The notes beneath the pieces were generated by a model. It did not search any database. It saw nothing but the letters and a program-made list of their open reading frames with translations, and had not been told where the DNA came from. Source: an uncultured Eggerthellaceae bacterium (lineage in GTDB: Bacteria > Actinomycetota > Coriobacteriia > Coriobacteriales > Eggerthellaceae). Taken from it: DNA of 8,947 nucleotides. Positions 1 through 6,069 of this stretch are shown here, piece after piece. How positions within the stretch are numbered: the first letter of the stretch is position 1; every line of letters starts with the position of its first letter. A program made the translations under genes and the position numbers. The DNA lies in assembly GCA_949450265.1 (NCBI GenBank), contig CASTMW010000067.1, forward strand, positions 1 to 8,947, given 5' to 3'.

Positions 1-5
1 AAGCA

Positions 6-39
6 AGTGGGACTGGAAACTTTTGTTTCCAGTCCCACT
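6..39. terminator. Perfect 15-bp hairpin with TTTT loop
   Basis: Bases 6-20 pair without mismatch with 25-39 around a 4-nt TTTT loop. No T-run follows on the plus strand. On the minus strand the hairpin is followed by TTGCTT, a weak T-rich tail. It could be a tail-less terminator, a bidirectional terminator or an RNA 3'-end stabiliser for a gene ending left of the window. The structure is seen directly; the function is inferred. Confidence 0.55.
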
Positions 40-84
40 ATCGGGGTTCAGTTCAAGCGCAGACCGCGCTTTCTGATGCTCTTG

Positions 85-112
85 AAGGACCGGCTGCGTG
101 CCGGTCCTTTTT
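85..112 (+). terminator. Rho-independent terminator of an upstream, off-window gene
   Basis: A perfect 10-bp stem, AAGGACCGGC (85-94) with GCCGGTCCTT (100-109), encloses the loop TGCGT and runs into a T tract (108-112). The T tract lies on the plus-strand side, so it ends a plus-strand transcript from left of position 1. It therefore separates that unit from the CoA-transferase gene. Confidence 0.85.
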
Positions 113-375
113 CGTTGGTCGGACTGCTGCCATCCTGAGGGCCTTCGCTGACATCGTTCTGGAGCGACAGGATGGTGCTCGTTGGATGGCATTCGCCGCC
201 CATCAGATGATGTCCTTTTCAGGTAACGATGTCGTATCGGGGCTTCGCCGCTTCCGTTTCAAAGATCGCGCAGCTAGTCTTCCCTCCATCGTCTCGAACT
301 ACCCTGTTCAAGAACGATCCACGGTAGGCGATCGCAATGGCCATCCCCGGCAGCGGTCTGATGGATGGCGCGACA

Positions 376-383
376 AAAGGAGG
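376..383 (+). promoter_or_regulatory. Strong ribosome binding site deciding the frc start
   Basis: AAAGGAGG lies 4 nt before the ATG at 388. It points to a reading frame different from the one that stays open through the rest of the gene. This is the main evidence that the original start is 388 and that the frame was lost afterwards. Confidence 0.8.
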
Positions 384-387
384 CAAC

Positions 388-1699
388 ATGGCAACCCAAT
401 CGAACGCCCCGCTGGCGGGCATCAAGGTCATTGACTGGACGCAGGTACAATCTGGCCCTAGCTGCACGCACATGGATGGGCGCTGAGGTCATCAAGCTGG
501 AGAAGGTGCATGGCGGCGATCCCACCCGTAACGAGATGAATGACGTGGACGGCAGCTATTCGCTGTACTTCCTGCAGCTGAACGCCAACAAGAAGTCCAT
601 CACGCTGGACATGAAGGACCCGGCTGGCAAGGAGATCCTAACGAAACTCTTGGCTGATGCTGACATCTTCGTGGAGAACATCGGCCCTGGCGATGTAGAG
701 AAGCTGGGCTTCGGCTGGGATGAGGTGCACAAGATCAATCCGAAGTGCATCATGGCCTCGCTGAAGGGCTTCAACAAGGGCAGCCGCTTCGCACATGTGA
801 AGGCGTTCGAACCGGTGGCCCAGTGCGCTGGTGGTGCGGCTTCCACTACTGGTTGGAACGATGGCACGCACGACCAGCCCACGCAGTCGGGTGCGGCGCT
901 GGGCGACTCCAACACCGGCATGCACCTGCTGATCGGCATCCTGGCCGCGCTCGTGCAGCGCCAGCATACCGGCGAGGGCTGCTACGTCTACCAGTCCATG
1001 CAGAACGCTGTGCTGAACCTGTGCCGCATCAAGCTGCGCGACCAGCTGATCTTGGATAATCTGGGCGAGCTTTCCTACTACGCATGCTATCCCGGGTACA
1101 AGTGGGGCAAGGCCATCCCGCGCGCTGAGAACGCCGAGGGCGGTCTGGTGCTGGGCTGGTGCTACCGTGCGAAGGGCTGGGAGACCGACCCGAATGCCTA
1201 CGTGTACATTGTCATCCAGCAGTCGCAGAAGGGCTTCGAGAACTTCTGCAACGCCATGGGCTTCCAAGATTGGCTGACCGACCCGAAGTTCGCCACCGCC
1301 AACGCGCGCGACGAACACAAGGCCGAGGTGTACAAGCGCGTGGAGGAATACACCATGCAGTATGACAAGTACACGCTGACCTCGGAGCTGGGCGCCAAGG
1401 GCGTGCCGGTCGGCCCGGTGCTCGACTGGAACGAGCTGGAGAACGACCCCGACCTTAACAGCGATGGCACCATCGTGACCATCGATCAGGGCGATGCGCG
1501 CGGCAACTTCAAGACCATCGGCATCCCTTGCACGTTCAGCAACTTCACGCCCGAATACAAGCGGGCACCGAAGCTGGGCGAGAACAACGAAGAGATCCTG
1601 AAGGGTCTGGGCTACACCGATGCGCAGATCGCCGACCTGAAGGCTAAGGAGGTCATCGGCTGCAACGATGGCGTGAAGGCTGATCTGGTGAAGGCATAG
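388..1699 (+). pseudogene. frc: Formyl-CoA:oxalate CoA-transferase-like (CaiB/BaiF, class III) gene, frameshifted near its 5' end
   Basis: Family role: class III CoA-transferases move CoA between carboxylic acids in the cytosol through an aspartyl-CoA intermediate; Frc/YfdW use formyl-CoA and oxalate. From ATG 388 the peptide carries WTQVQSGPSCT, the Frc/YfdW N-terminus with the active-site Gln (codon 448-450), but hits TGA at 484-486. The rest of the enzyme continues in the +1 frame from about 473 (WMGAEVIKLEKV) to TAG 1699. Remembered homologues have four residues (QMLA in YfdW) between CT and W, where only 4 nt remain here. This equals a net 8-nt deletion near 469-472. Restored length would be 439 aa, close to the roughly 428 aa of Oxalobacter Frc. 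The catalytic Asp is present in ALGDSNTGMHL (GAC 905-907). The Gly-loop, Trp48 and Tyr139 equivalents differ, so the substrate is uncertain. No oxc or oxalate antiporter is adjacent. An assembly error or internal start (ATG 476) is possible, but the latter would lose the Gln and the Rossmann-like first strand. Confidence 0.85.
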
Positions 1700-1734
1700 A
1701 GCGGCGCTGCATGAAGGCGTAGAGCGGCGCTGCA
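1689..1734 (+). repeat. 23-bp tandem duplication across the frc stop codon
   Basis: Two adjacent 23-bp copies (1689-1711 and 1712-1734) begin TGAAGGC and end GCGGCGCTGCA. They differ only at A1696/G1719. The first copy contains the last codons and the TAG of the gene; the second is non-coding and out of frame with it. This looks like a replication-slippage duplication of the gene's 3' end. Confidence 0.8.
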
Positions 1735-1811
1735 CGGCGCTATGATGCACGGCTCATATCAGGCGCAGGCTGCCTCTCGGCTCAGCGGCCAGCGTCTGAT
1801 CGGAGATAGAA

Positions 1812-1847
1812 GGAAGCCCCGGCACACGATGGTGCGCTGGGGCTTCC
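1812..1847 (+). terminator. Probable terminator after frc
   Basis: An outer stem GGAAGCCCC (1812-1820) pairs with GGGGCTTCC (1839-1847). An inner GCAC/GTGC pairing (1822-1825 with 1832-1835) closes a 6-nt loop. The downstream tail GGTGTTGTTGG is only moderately T-rich, so this is a probable rather than a canonical intrinsic terminator. Confidence 0.6.
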
Positions 1848-1917
1848 GGTGTTGTTGGAGCGCTATTGGGCGTATTGGTGTGTGGCTGGGAGATGGCTGG
1901 TGCGCGGGCGGTTCGTT

Positions 1918-1967
1918 TTGTACTGAGTTCACGTATTTTCCGCGGTCGGCGGCATGTTACAGTACAA
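1918..1967. promoter_or_regulatory. Candidate operator: 8-bp inverted repeat TTGTACTG-N34-CAGTACAA
   Basis: The left arm (1918-1925) and right arm (1960-1967) are exact reverse complements. The right arm covers most of the candidate -10 box at 1963-1968. Repressor binding there could block the promoter of the gene starting at 2013. The arms are seen directly; the regulatory role is inferred, and the 34-bp spacing is long. Confidence 0.35.
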
Positions 1968-1968
1968 T
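1963..1968 (+). promoter_or_regulatory. Candidate -10 box (TACAAT) for the YDP-protein/corC unit
   Basis: TACAAT differs from TATAAT at one base and lies about 45 nt before the ATG at 2013. That leaves a 5' leader of about 38 nt if transcription starts near 1975. No convincing TTGACA-like -35 box sits 16-18 bp upstream, so this may be an activator-dependent or weak promoter. Confidence 0.45.
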
Positions 1969-2002
1969 TACTTGCAACTATGTGAATGGGCGGTTCCGAT
2001 CC

Positions 2003-2007
2003 AAGGA
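2003..2007 (+). promoter_or_regulatory. Ribosome binding site selecting the 2013 start
   Basis: AAGGA lies 5 nt before ATG 2013. The in-frame upstream ATG at 1986 has no comparable site and would lie only about 11 nt after the likely transcription start. The 2013 start also gives a Lys-rich N-terminus, MAKKSNNKKQQ. Confidence 0.65.
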
Positions 2008-2012
2008 CACGG

Positions 2013-4115
2013 ATGGCCAAGAAGAGCAACAACAAGAAGCAGCAGAGCAAACAGCAGGGTGCTGCCCCCAAGGCGAAGGGCGCCAAGGGCGCGGTGACCT
2101 CCAAGGGGCGCTCGTCGCGCGGGTCCAGCGGATCCAATGCGCAGAGCGCCGTGCTGCGCGATGCAGTGGACGCGGCGCGCGAGAGCGCCGAGGTGCTGCG
2201 AGAAGCGGCCACGGTGCTGTCGCAGTCGGCGGCGCAATCGGCTGCTCAAACAGTGGCCCAGGCGCGATGGAACCAGTTCGCCGGGCAGAGCATGGGCTTT
2301 CCGGCTCTTGACCCCGCTTCCTTGCAGGCTGCTGCGGCTTTTCGCTCCGATGCTCTGGCATCCGGCGTTGCATCCGCGGGCGTGGCGGGTACGGCGGGTA
2401 CGGGCGTTCCCGCCCAGCCGTTGACTGGCGCATCTGCGATCAACCCTAGTGGGGCGGCACCCATGGCTGCTGGCACCGCTGGTGCTGCTGGCGCATCCGT
2501 TGCACCACAGGTGGGCGTGTCTCCCGTATCCACTGATGCGGCCGCTGCACCGGTTGCCCCCGCGCCAGCGTCGGTCGCAACGTCTGCAGCTTCGTCTGCC
2601 AACGCTGTTCCCGCTGCCGTGCCGCAGGCTCAGGCTGCTGCACCGGCACCGCAAGCGCAAGCGCAAGCTCAAGCGCAGCCGCAGCCCGCACCAGCATCCG
2701 TGCAGCCGCAGCAGTTGCAGCAGGTGCAGCAGTTGCAGAGCTTCGCGCAGGCTCCCATGCCCTCCCAATCGGGTTCGTTCGCTGCCGTGCCTGGTATGCC
2801 CATGCAATCGGGTCCGATCGGCTATGGGGATGCCCTCCAACCTGTGGCGGGCGATCAGCTAACGCGTGTCTCGCATAATGCGTCCATGGGCGAGCAGGTC
2901 GGCTTCACGCCGAAGGAGCCCGAGCAGAAGCGTCGGTGGGGCTCCCCCATCAAGAGCTTGAAATCGGCCGTGGCGGCGCTGACGAACAGCGATCGCGATG
3001 CAGAGCCAGAGCCAGCTCCGGAAGCACCGCTTCCGCGCACGCAGATAGACTATACGCCCAAGCCGGAATTGCTGAACGACCTTCCCAAGTTCGGGGAAGC
3101 GCCCATGGTGCTCCCTACGCCGCAAGAGCTGTTGGCTAGCGTGCCGCTCATCAGCACCACCGGCCAGATCATTCCTACGGATGGCGGCTCGCCCTATGCG
3201 CAGCCAGCGCTTCCCGAATACGGGTACGCTGGCCACATGATGCCTGAGTTGGGTCATCCCGATCAGCTGGCGGTCCCGCCCTTGTACAGCGATACTCAAC
3301 CGTTCTCGGTCGAGTTCTTGTCCGATCAGATACCTCCTATCCAAGAGCAGGTGATTGAAGTGCCCGCGCAAGAAGTGGTGTACGGAGAGGTTCAGATGCC
3401 AGACCCTTATTTGCAAGCGTACGACAGCATGAATGTCTACGATCCCGCTCACATGTACGATCCGAACCAGATGCAGCCCTACGATCCCGTGCAGATGCAA
3501 GGGTATGACCCGGCGCATATGCAGATGCGGGGCTACGACCCCGCGCATCTGCCGCCGCAAGGTTACGATTCGGCGCAAGCGCAGCCCTACGATCCGAACC
3601 AGATGCAGCCCTACGATCCGTATACCCAGCAGTTCGGTCAGCAGTCGTACGGGCAAGCGTCGTATGGTGCCGATCAGCCGTACGACCCCAGCATGTACGG
3701 CCACGGCTTCGACCAAGGATCCGCCTATGACCCCTATGGCTATGGCGCCGACCCGTACGATCCCTATGCCGATCCCGCAGGGTACGCTCCGCTGGTGCCG
3801 GTGAAGGGCGGCAAGGCCACTGTGTCGCTCATCTTGGGCATCCTTTCCATCCTGCTTGCGTTCATCCCGCCGCTCGGGTTGGTGCTGGCCATCGTGGCCA
3901 TCCTGTTGGCCAAGAGCTACCACAAGAAGGGTGGCATGGCACCGCGCGCGGGCACGGGTCGTGTGTGCGGCCTGGTGGGCATCATCCTCAGCTTGCTGCT
4001 GGCGGTGGCCATCGGTGTGTTCCTGGCCTACTTCTACGGCGGTCTGTACGGCGAATCGAACGCGGGCGCCATCATGGGATACCTGCAGACCACGCCGTTG
4101 AAGAACTTCTTGTAG
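2013..4115 (+). CDS. Disordered Ala/Pro/Gln-rich protein with YDP repeats and C-terminal DUF4190-like membrane domain
   Basis: This 700-aa protein is not recognised as a named one. A Lys/Gln-rich basic N-terminus (1-35) is followed by a possible amphipathic helix (about 43-85) and a long Ala/Pro/Gln-rich low-complexity stretch (about 90-290). Next comes a Pro-rich acidic segment (about 320-470), then a repeat zone (476-584) with ten Tyr-Asp-Pro units plus one YDS among Gln, Met, Gly and Tyr. The C-terminus is hydrophobic: K601-A633 (one long helix or a hairpin broken by PP at 619-620), a basic loop (K634-R650), then a second segment (about 651-676). The two segments and Gly-rich helix pattern resemble DUF4190-type small membrane domains. 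Topology is unknown; the positive loop favours a cytosolic loop between helices. There is no N-terminal signal peptide, so the disordered part may face the cytoplasm. Its stop codon overlaps the corC ribosome binding site, implying coupling. Function unknown; scaffold or tether is speculation. Confidence 0.85.
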   Translation: MAKKSNNKKQQSKQQGAAPKAKGAKGAVTSKGRSSRGSSGSNAQSAVLRDAVDAARESAEVLREAATVLSQSAAQSAAQTVAQARWNQFAGQSMGFPALDPASLQAAAAFRSDALASGVASAGVAGTAGTGVPAQPLTGASAINPSGAAPMAAGTAGAAGASVAPQVGVSPVSTDAAAAPVAPAPASVATSAASSANAVPAAVPQAQAAAPAPQAQAQAQAQPQPAPASVQPQQLQQVQQLQSFAQAPMPSQSGSFAAVPGMPMQSGPIGYGDALQPVAGDQLTRVSHNASMGEQVGFTPKEPEQKRRWGSPIKSLKSAVAALTNSDRDAEPEPAPEAPLPRTQIDYTPKPELLNDLPKFGEAPMVLPTPQELLASVPLISTTGQIIPTDGGSPYAQPALPEYGYAGHMMPELGHPDQLAVPPLYSDTQPFSVEFLSDQIPPIQEQVIEVPAQEVVYGEVQMPDPYLQAYDSMNVYDPAHMYDPNQMQPYDPVQMQGYDPAHMQMRGYDPAHLPPQGYDSAQAQPYDPNQMQPYDPYTQQFGQQSYGQASYGADQPYDPSMYGHGFDQGSAYDPYGYGADPYDPYADPAGYAPLVPVKGGKATVSLILGILSILLAFIPPLGLVLAIVAILLAKSYHKKGGMAPRAGTGRVCGLVGIILSLLLAVAIGVFLAYFYGGLYGESNAGAIMGYLQTTPLKNFL
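3438..3764 (+). repeat. Coding repeat zone: Tyr-Asp-Pro units
   Basis: TAC/TAT-GAC/GAT-CCx codons recur in frame at 3438, 3456, 3480, 3504, 3534, 3564 (YDS), 3588, 3612, 3681, 3726 and 3756. Spacing is mostly 18, 24 or 30 nt. A 32-bp block at 3456-3487 recurs identically at 3588-3619, pointing to recent duplication within the gene. Degenerate units elsewhere show older growth. The zone links the low-complexity part to the membrane domain. Confidence 0.8.
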
Positions 4116-4124
4116 GAGCGCGAC

Positions 4125-4931
4125 ATGGGTGAAGGTGGCAGTAAGGGCTTCTTCGAACGCCTGACCGGGCGCAAGGCTGAGGTTTCCGAAGATGAGATAT
4201 TGGGGCTGATCGACGAAGCACCCGCGCTAGCTGATGACGAGAAGCGCATGATCGGCAGCATCATGGACCTGCGCGACACCATGACCGGTGCCATCTGCAC
4301 ACCGCGCGTGGACGTGATGCTGGTGGAAGATGACGAGACGGGGCGCCAAGCGCTGGAACGCATGCGCGGCACGGGCTATTCGCGCCTGCCGGTCTGCCAC
4401 GATAGCATCGACGACATCATCGGCATCGTGCATTACAAGGACCTGATCGGTCCGCTCATGGACGGCAGCATCGACGATCCGGTGACGCGATTCATGTACG
4501 AGCCCATGTTCGTTCCTGAATCAAAGGACGTCATCCCCTTGCTGGGCGAGATGCAGGCCAAGCATCAGCAGATGGCAGTCGTGGTGGACGAGTACGGCGG
4601 CACCGAGGGCCTGATAACCGTCGAGGACATCCTTGAGGAGATCGTGGGCGAGATCGCCGACGAGAGCGATGTGGGCGGCGAGTTGCTGACGTTCGTGGAG
4701 CCAGGCGTGTGGCGTGCCGATGGGCGCTTCCCGGTGGAGGATGCGTTGGAGCTGGGCTGGCCGGTCGAATGCTCTGATGACTACGAGACGTTGGCCGGGT
4801 GGCTGATGGGAGCGCTAGATGGCGTGCCGAAGCCCGGGGACGTGGTGGTGGTCGACGGGCACGAGTTCAAGATCGAGAAGATGCGTCGTAGCCGCATCTC
4901 CCAGGTGCGTGTTCAGAAGCTGCCCGCATAG
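4125..4931 (+). CDS. corC: CorC/HlyC-family CBS-domain protein (soluble, without DUF21)
   Basis: 268 aa with no membrane segment. The order matches E. coli CorC (292 aa): a short N-terminal linker with KGFFERLTG, CBS 1 (about 57-115, starting ICTPRVDVM), CBS 2 (about 122-178), then the CorC_HlyC transporter-associated domain (about 188-266). The hallmark VVVDEYGGTEGLITVEDILE lies at 152-171. Family knowledge: CBS pairs bind adenine nucleotides, often ATP-Mg, and CorC is associated with Mg/Co export and resistance. Many Gram-positive relatives carry an N-terminal DUF21/CNNM membrane domain that is absent here, so this copy must act with a separate partner if it controls transport. The start at 4125 is supported by GGAG (4115-4118), 6 nt upstream and overlapping the previous stop codon; the gap is 9 bp. 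The partner could be the preceding membrane protein, but that is inference from neighbourhood only. Confidence 0.92.
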   Translation: MGEGGSKGFFERLTGRKAEVSEDEILGLIDEAPALADDEKRMIGSIMDLRDTMTGAICTPRVDVMLVEDDETGRQALERMRGTGYSRLPVCHDSIDDIIGIVHYKDLIGPLMDGSIDDPVTRFMYEPMFVPESKDVIPLLGEMQAKHQQMAVVVDEYGGTEGLITVEDILEEIVGEIADESDVGGELLTFVEPGVWRADGRFPVEDALELGWPVECSDDYETLAGWLMGALDGVPKPGDVVVVDGHEFKIEKMRRSRISQVRVQKLPA

Positions 4932-5065
4932 GGTGTAGAGCTGCGCCCAGTCGGGCCGGTCGGGTGTAGTGCGCGATGGCGCTGCGGGCGGGCTGTGCAA
5001 GGCCGACCAGCGGCTTGGCGCGCAACCGGTGGCGAATTGTTGATGTGCGTCGCTCGAATATGGGG

Positions 5066-5071
5066 TAGAAT
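5066..5071 (+). promoter_or_regulatory. Candidate -10 box (TAGAAT) for the wall-hydrolase/trkA/purB unit
   Basis: TAGAAT lies in the 254-bp gap after corC. A TTGATG at 5040-5045 is the nearest -35-like motif, but its spacing of 20 bp is too long for a standard promoter. If used, the leader to the chosen start would be about 100 nt. The rest of the gap (4932-5035) shows only a minor GGGTGTAG direct repeat (4931-4938, 4962-4969) and no clear terminator. Confidence 0.4.
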
Positions 5072-5133
5072 ACTTCCACGACATATCAGTGACCATTCGG
5101 CAGCACATCCACTCACAACAAAGCCAGCTGCTT

Positions 5134-5145
5134 CCGCTTCGGCGG
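5134..5145 (+). promoter_or_regulatory. UUCG-tetraloop hairpin in the leader of the wall-hydrolase gene
   Basis: CCGC-TTCG-GCGG forms a short hairpin with the very stable C(UUCG)G cap. It lies between the candidate promoter and the start codon. It may be simple leader structure; a role in attenuation or translation is not shown by the sequence. Confidence 0.35.
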
Positions 5146-5185
5146 GTTCGTTCGTGTGTACGGAAGAGGACAGTTGGCAAAGAGC

Positions 5186-6052
5186 ATGCACAGAGCAGCG
5201 CATTCCGCAGGCGTCAGGAAGACGGCGCGGGCGGCAGGTGCGCATAGTGGCGGCGCTGCTGCGCGCACGGTCGCGGTGGGTGCTCATGGCGTGGCTGTGG
5301 CGCGTCCCAGCGTTGTGACCGCCAGCCGCTCGGCTGCCAAGGTGGTGCTTGCCGTGGGCATGGCGGTGCTGGTGGCAACAGGGGCAGGCTTGGGCCTTGC
5401 TTCTGCTGGCGGTACGGCCATGGCGCCGCATGCGGACCACACCGATGCGCCCGCACAGACCACCGCAGCGCAAGCCGATCTTTCCGCCACCGCAGCTCTG
5501 GCGCAAACCTCATCGCGCGATGTTTCCGGCGGCGTGGCCGAAATAGCGGCCGAAGAGGAAGCGGCTCGCATCGCCGCCGAGCAGGCAGCGAAGGACCGCG
5601 ACGCTCAGGTTCTCCAGCGCGTGCAGGCGGCGCAGGCCAAGTCTGCAGCCAACGGCGGGGTGGGCGTGTACGCCGTCGACTGGTCGGTGGGCCACGACGC
5701 GTTCGTCAGCGAATGGAGCGCGCGCATCGACAAGTACCTGGCTGGCAGTCCTCTGGCTGGATGCGGTGCCACCTTCGCCGAGGCTGCCTGGAACAACGGG
5801 GTTGATCCGCGCTGGTCGCCTGCCATCAGCAACACCGAATCCACCAAGGGGCGCCACTGCTTTGCGTCGCATAACGCCTGGGGCTGGACGAATGGCGCCT
5901 GGGGCGATTGGGGCACGGCCATCAATGCGCACGTGCGCGGCTTGGCCGAGATCTACGGCTACACCATCAGCTACGTCAACGCGGTGAAGTACTGCCCGCC
6001 CAATCACGATAACTGGTATCGCGACACTCTGAACGAGATGTCGAAGATCTAG
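5186..6052 (+). CDS. Secreted or membrane-anchored lysozyme-like cell-wall hydrolase (predicted)
   Basis: 288 aa from ATG 5186. In-frame alternatives are TTG 5174 and GTG 5156. GGAAGAGGA (5162-5170) would serve TTG 5174 at least as well as the ATG, so the start is uncertain. A basic 50-residue N-terminus precedes a hydrophobic segment (about 52-74, VVLAVGMAVLVATGAGLGLA), then an Ala/Thr linker and a charged Ala/Glu helix, possibly coiled-coil (about 115-152). The folded C-terminal domain (about 160-288) contains NNGVDPRWSPAISNTESTKG and HNAWGW. The pattern of a small Trp-rich domain with a Glu (E218) after a helix resembles the lysozyme-like/glucosaminidase fold seen in actinobacterial surface proteins. 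Three Cys (193, 225, 270) lie in this exported domain. I infer peptidoglycan cleavage with E218 as the candidate acid; neither fold nor activity is proven. It is followed 17 bp later by the first trkA-like gene. Confidence 0.75.
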   Translation: MHRAAHSAGVRKTARAAGAHSGGAAARTVAVGAHGVAVARPSVVTASRSAAKVVLAVGMAVLVATGAGLGLASAGGTAMAPHADHTDAPAQTTAAQADLSATAALAQTSSRDVSGGVAEIAAEEEAARIAAEQAAKDRDAQVLQRVQAAQAKSAANGGVGVYAVDWSVGHDAFVSEWSARIDKYLAGSPLAGCGATFAEAAWNNGVDPRWSPAISNTESTKGRHCFASHNAWGWTNGAWGDWGTAINAHVRGLAEIYGYTISYVNAVKYCPPNHDNWYRDTLNEMSKI

Positions 6053-6069
6053 CGCCGTCCGGTCCGTCC

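Noticed and set aside
186..434. Possible small gene upstream of frc
   Set aside because: No ribosome binding site, no recognisable motif, composition unlike the other genes, and it overlaps the true frc start.
638..1750. Long minus-strand open frame (370 codons) opposite frc
   Set aside because: It is antisense to the strongly conserved CoA-transferase, rich in Leu, His, Val and Arg, has no recognisable motif, and is a by-product of GC-rich codon bias.
1968..2840. Minus-strand frame rich in Arg, Gly, Ser and His
   Set aside because: It is the complement of the Ala/Pro/Gln low-complexity coding region and shows no independent motif or ribosome binding site that I could support.
3438..3764. 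Repeat zone considered as a CRISPR-like array
   Set aside because: Units are short, in frame, variable in spacing and encode Tyr-Asp-Pro. There are no constant repeats with unique spacers and no cas genes.
2859..3923. Minus-strand frame (354 codons) with repeated Ile-Val-Gly-Leu-His units
   Set aside because: The repeats are the reverse complement of the YDP codons. The sense protein has a ribosome binding site, membrane helices and a coupled downstream gene.
4929..4969. GGGTGTAG direct repeat after corC, and the TAGAGC-N-GCGC string also seen after frc
   Set aside because: Too short (8-11 bp) and too close to the local base composition to support a repeat family from this window.
5156..5185. 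GTG 5156 as the start of the wall-hydrolase gene
   Set aside because: No good ribosome binding site precedes it. TTG 5174 and ATG 5186 lie after GGAAGAGGA. The choice between those two remains open.
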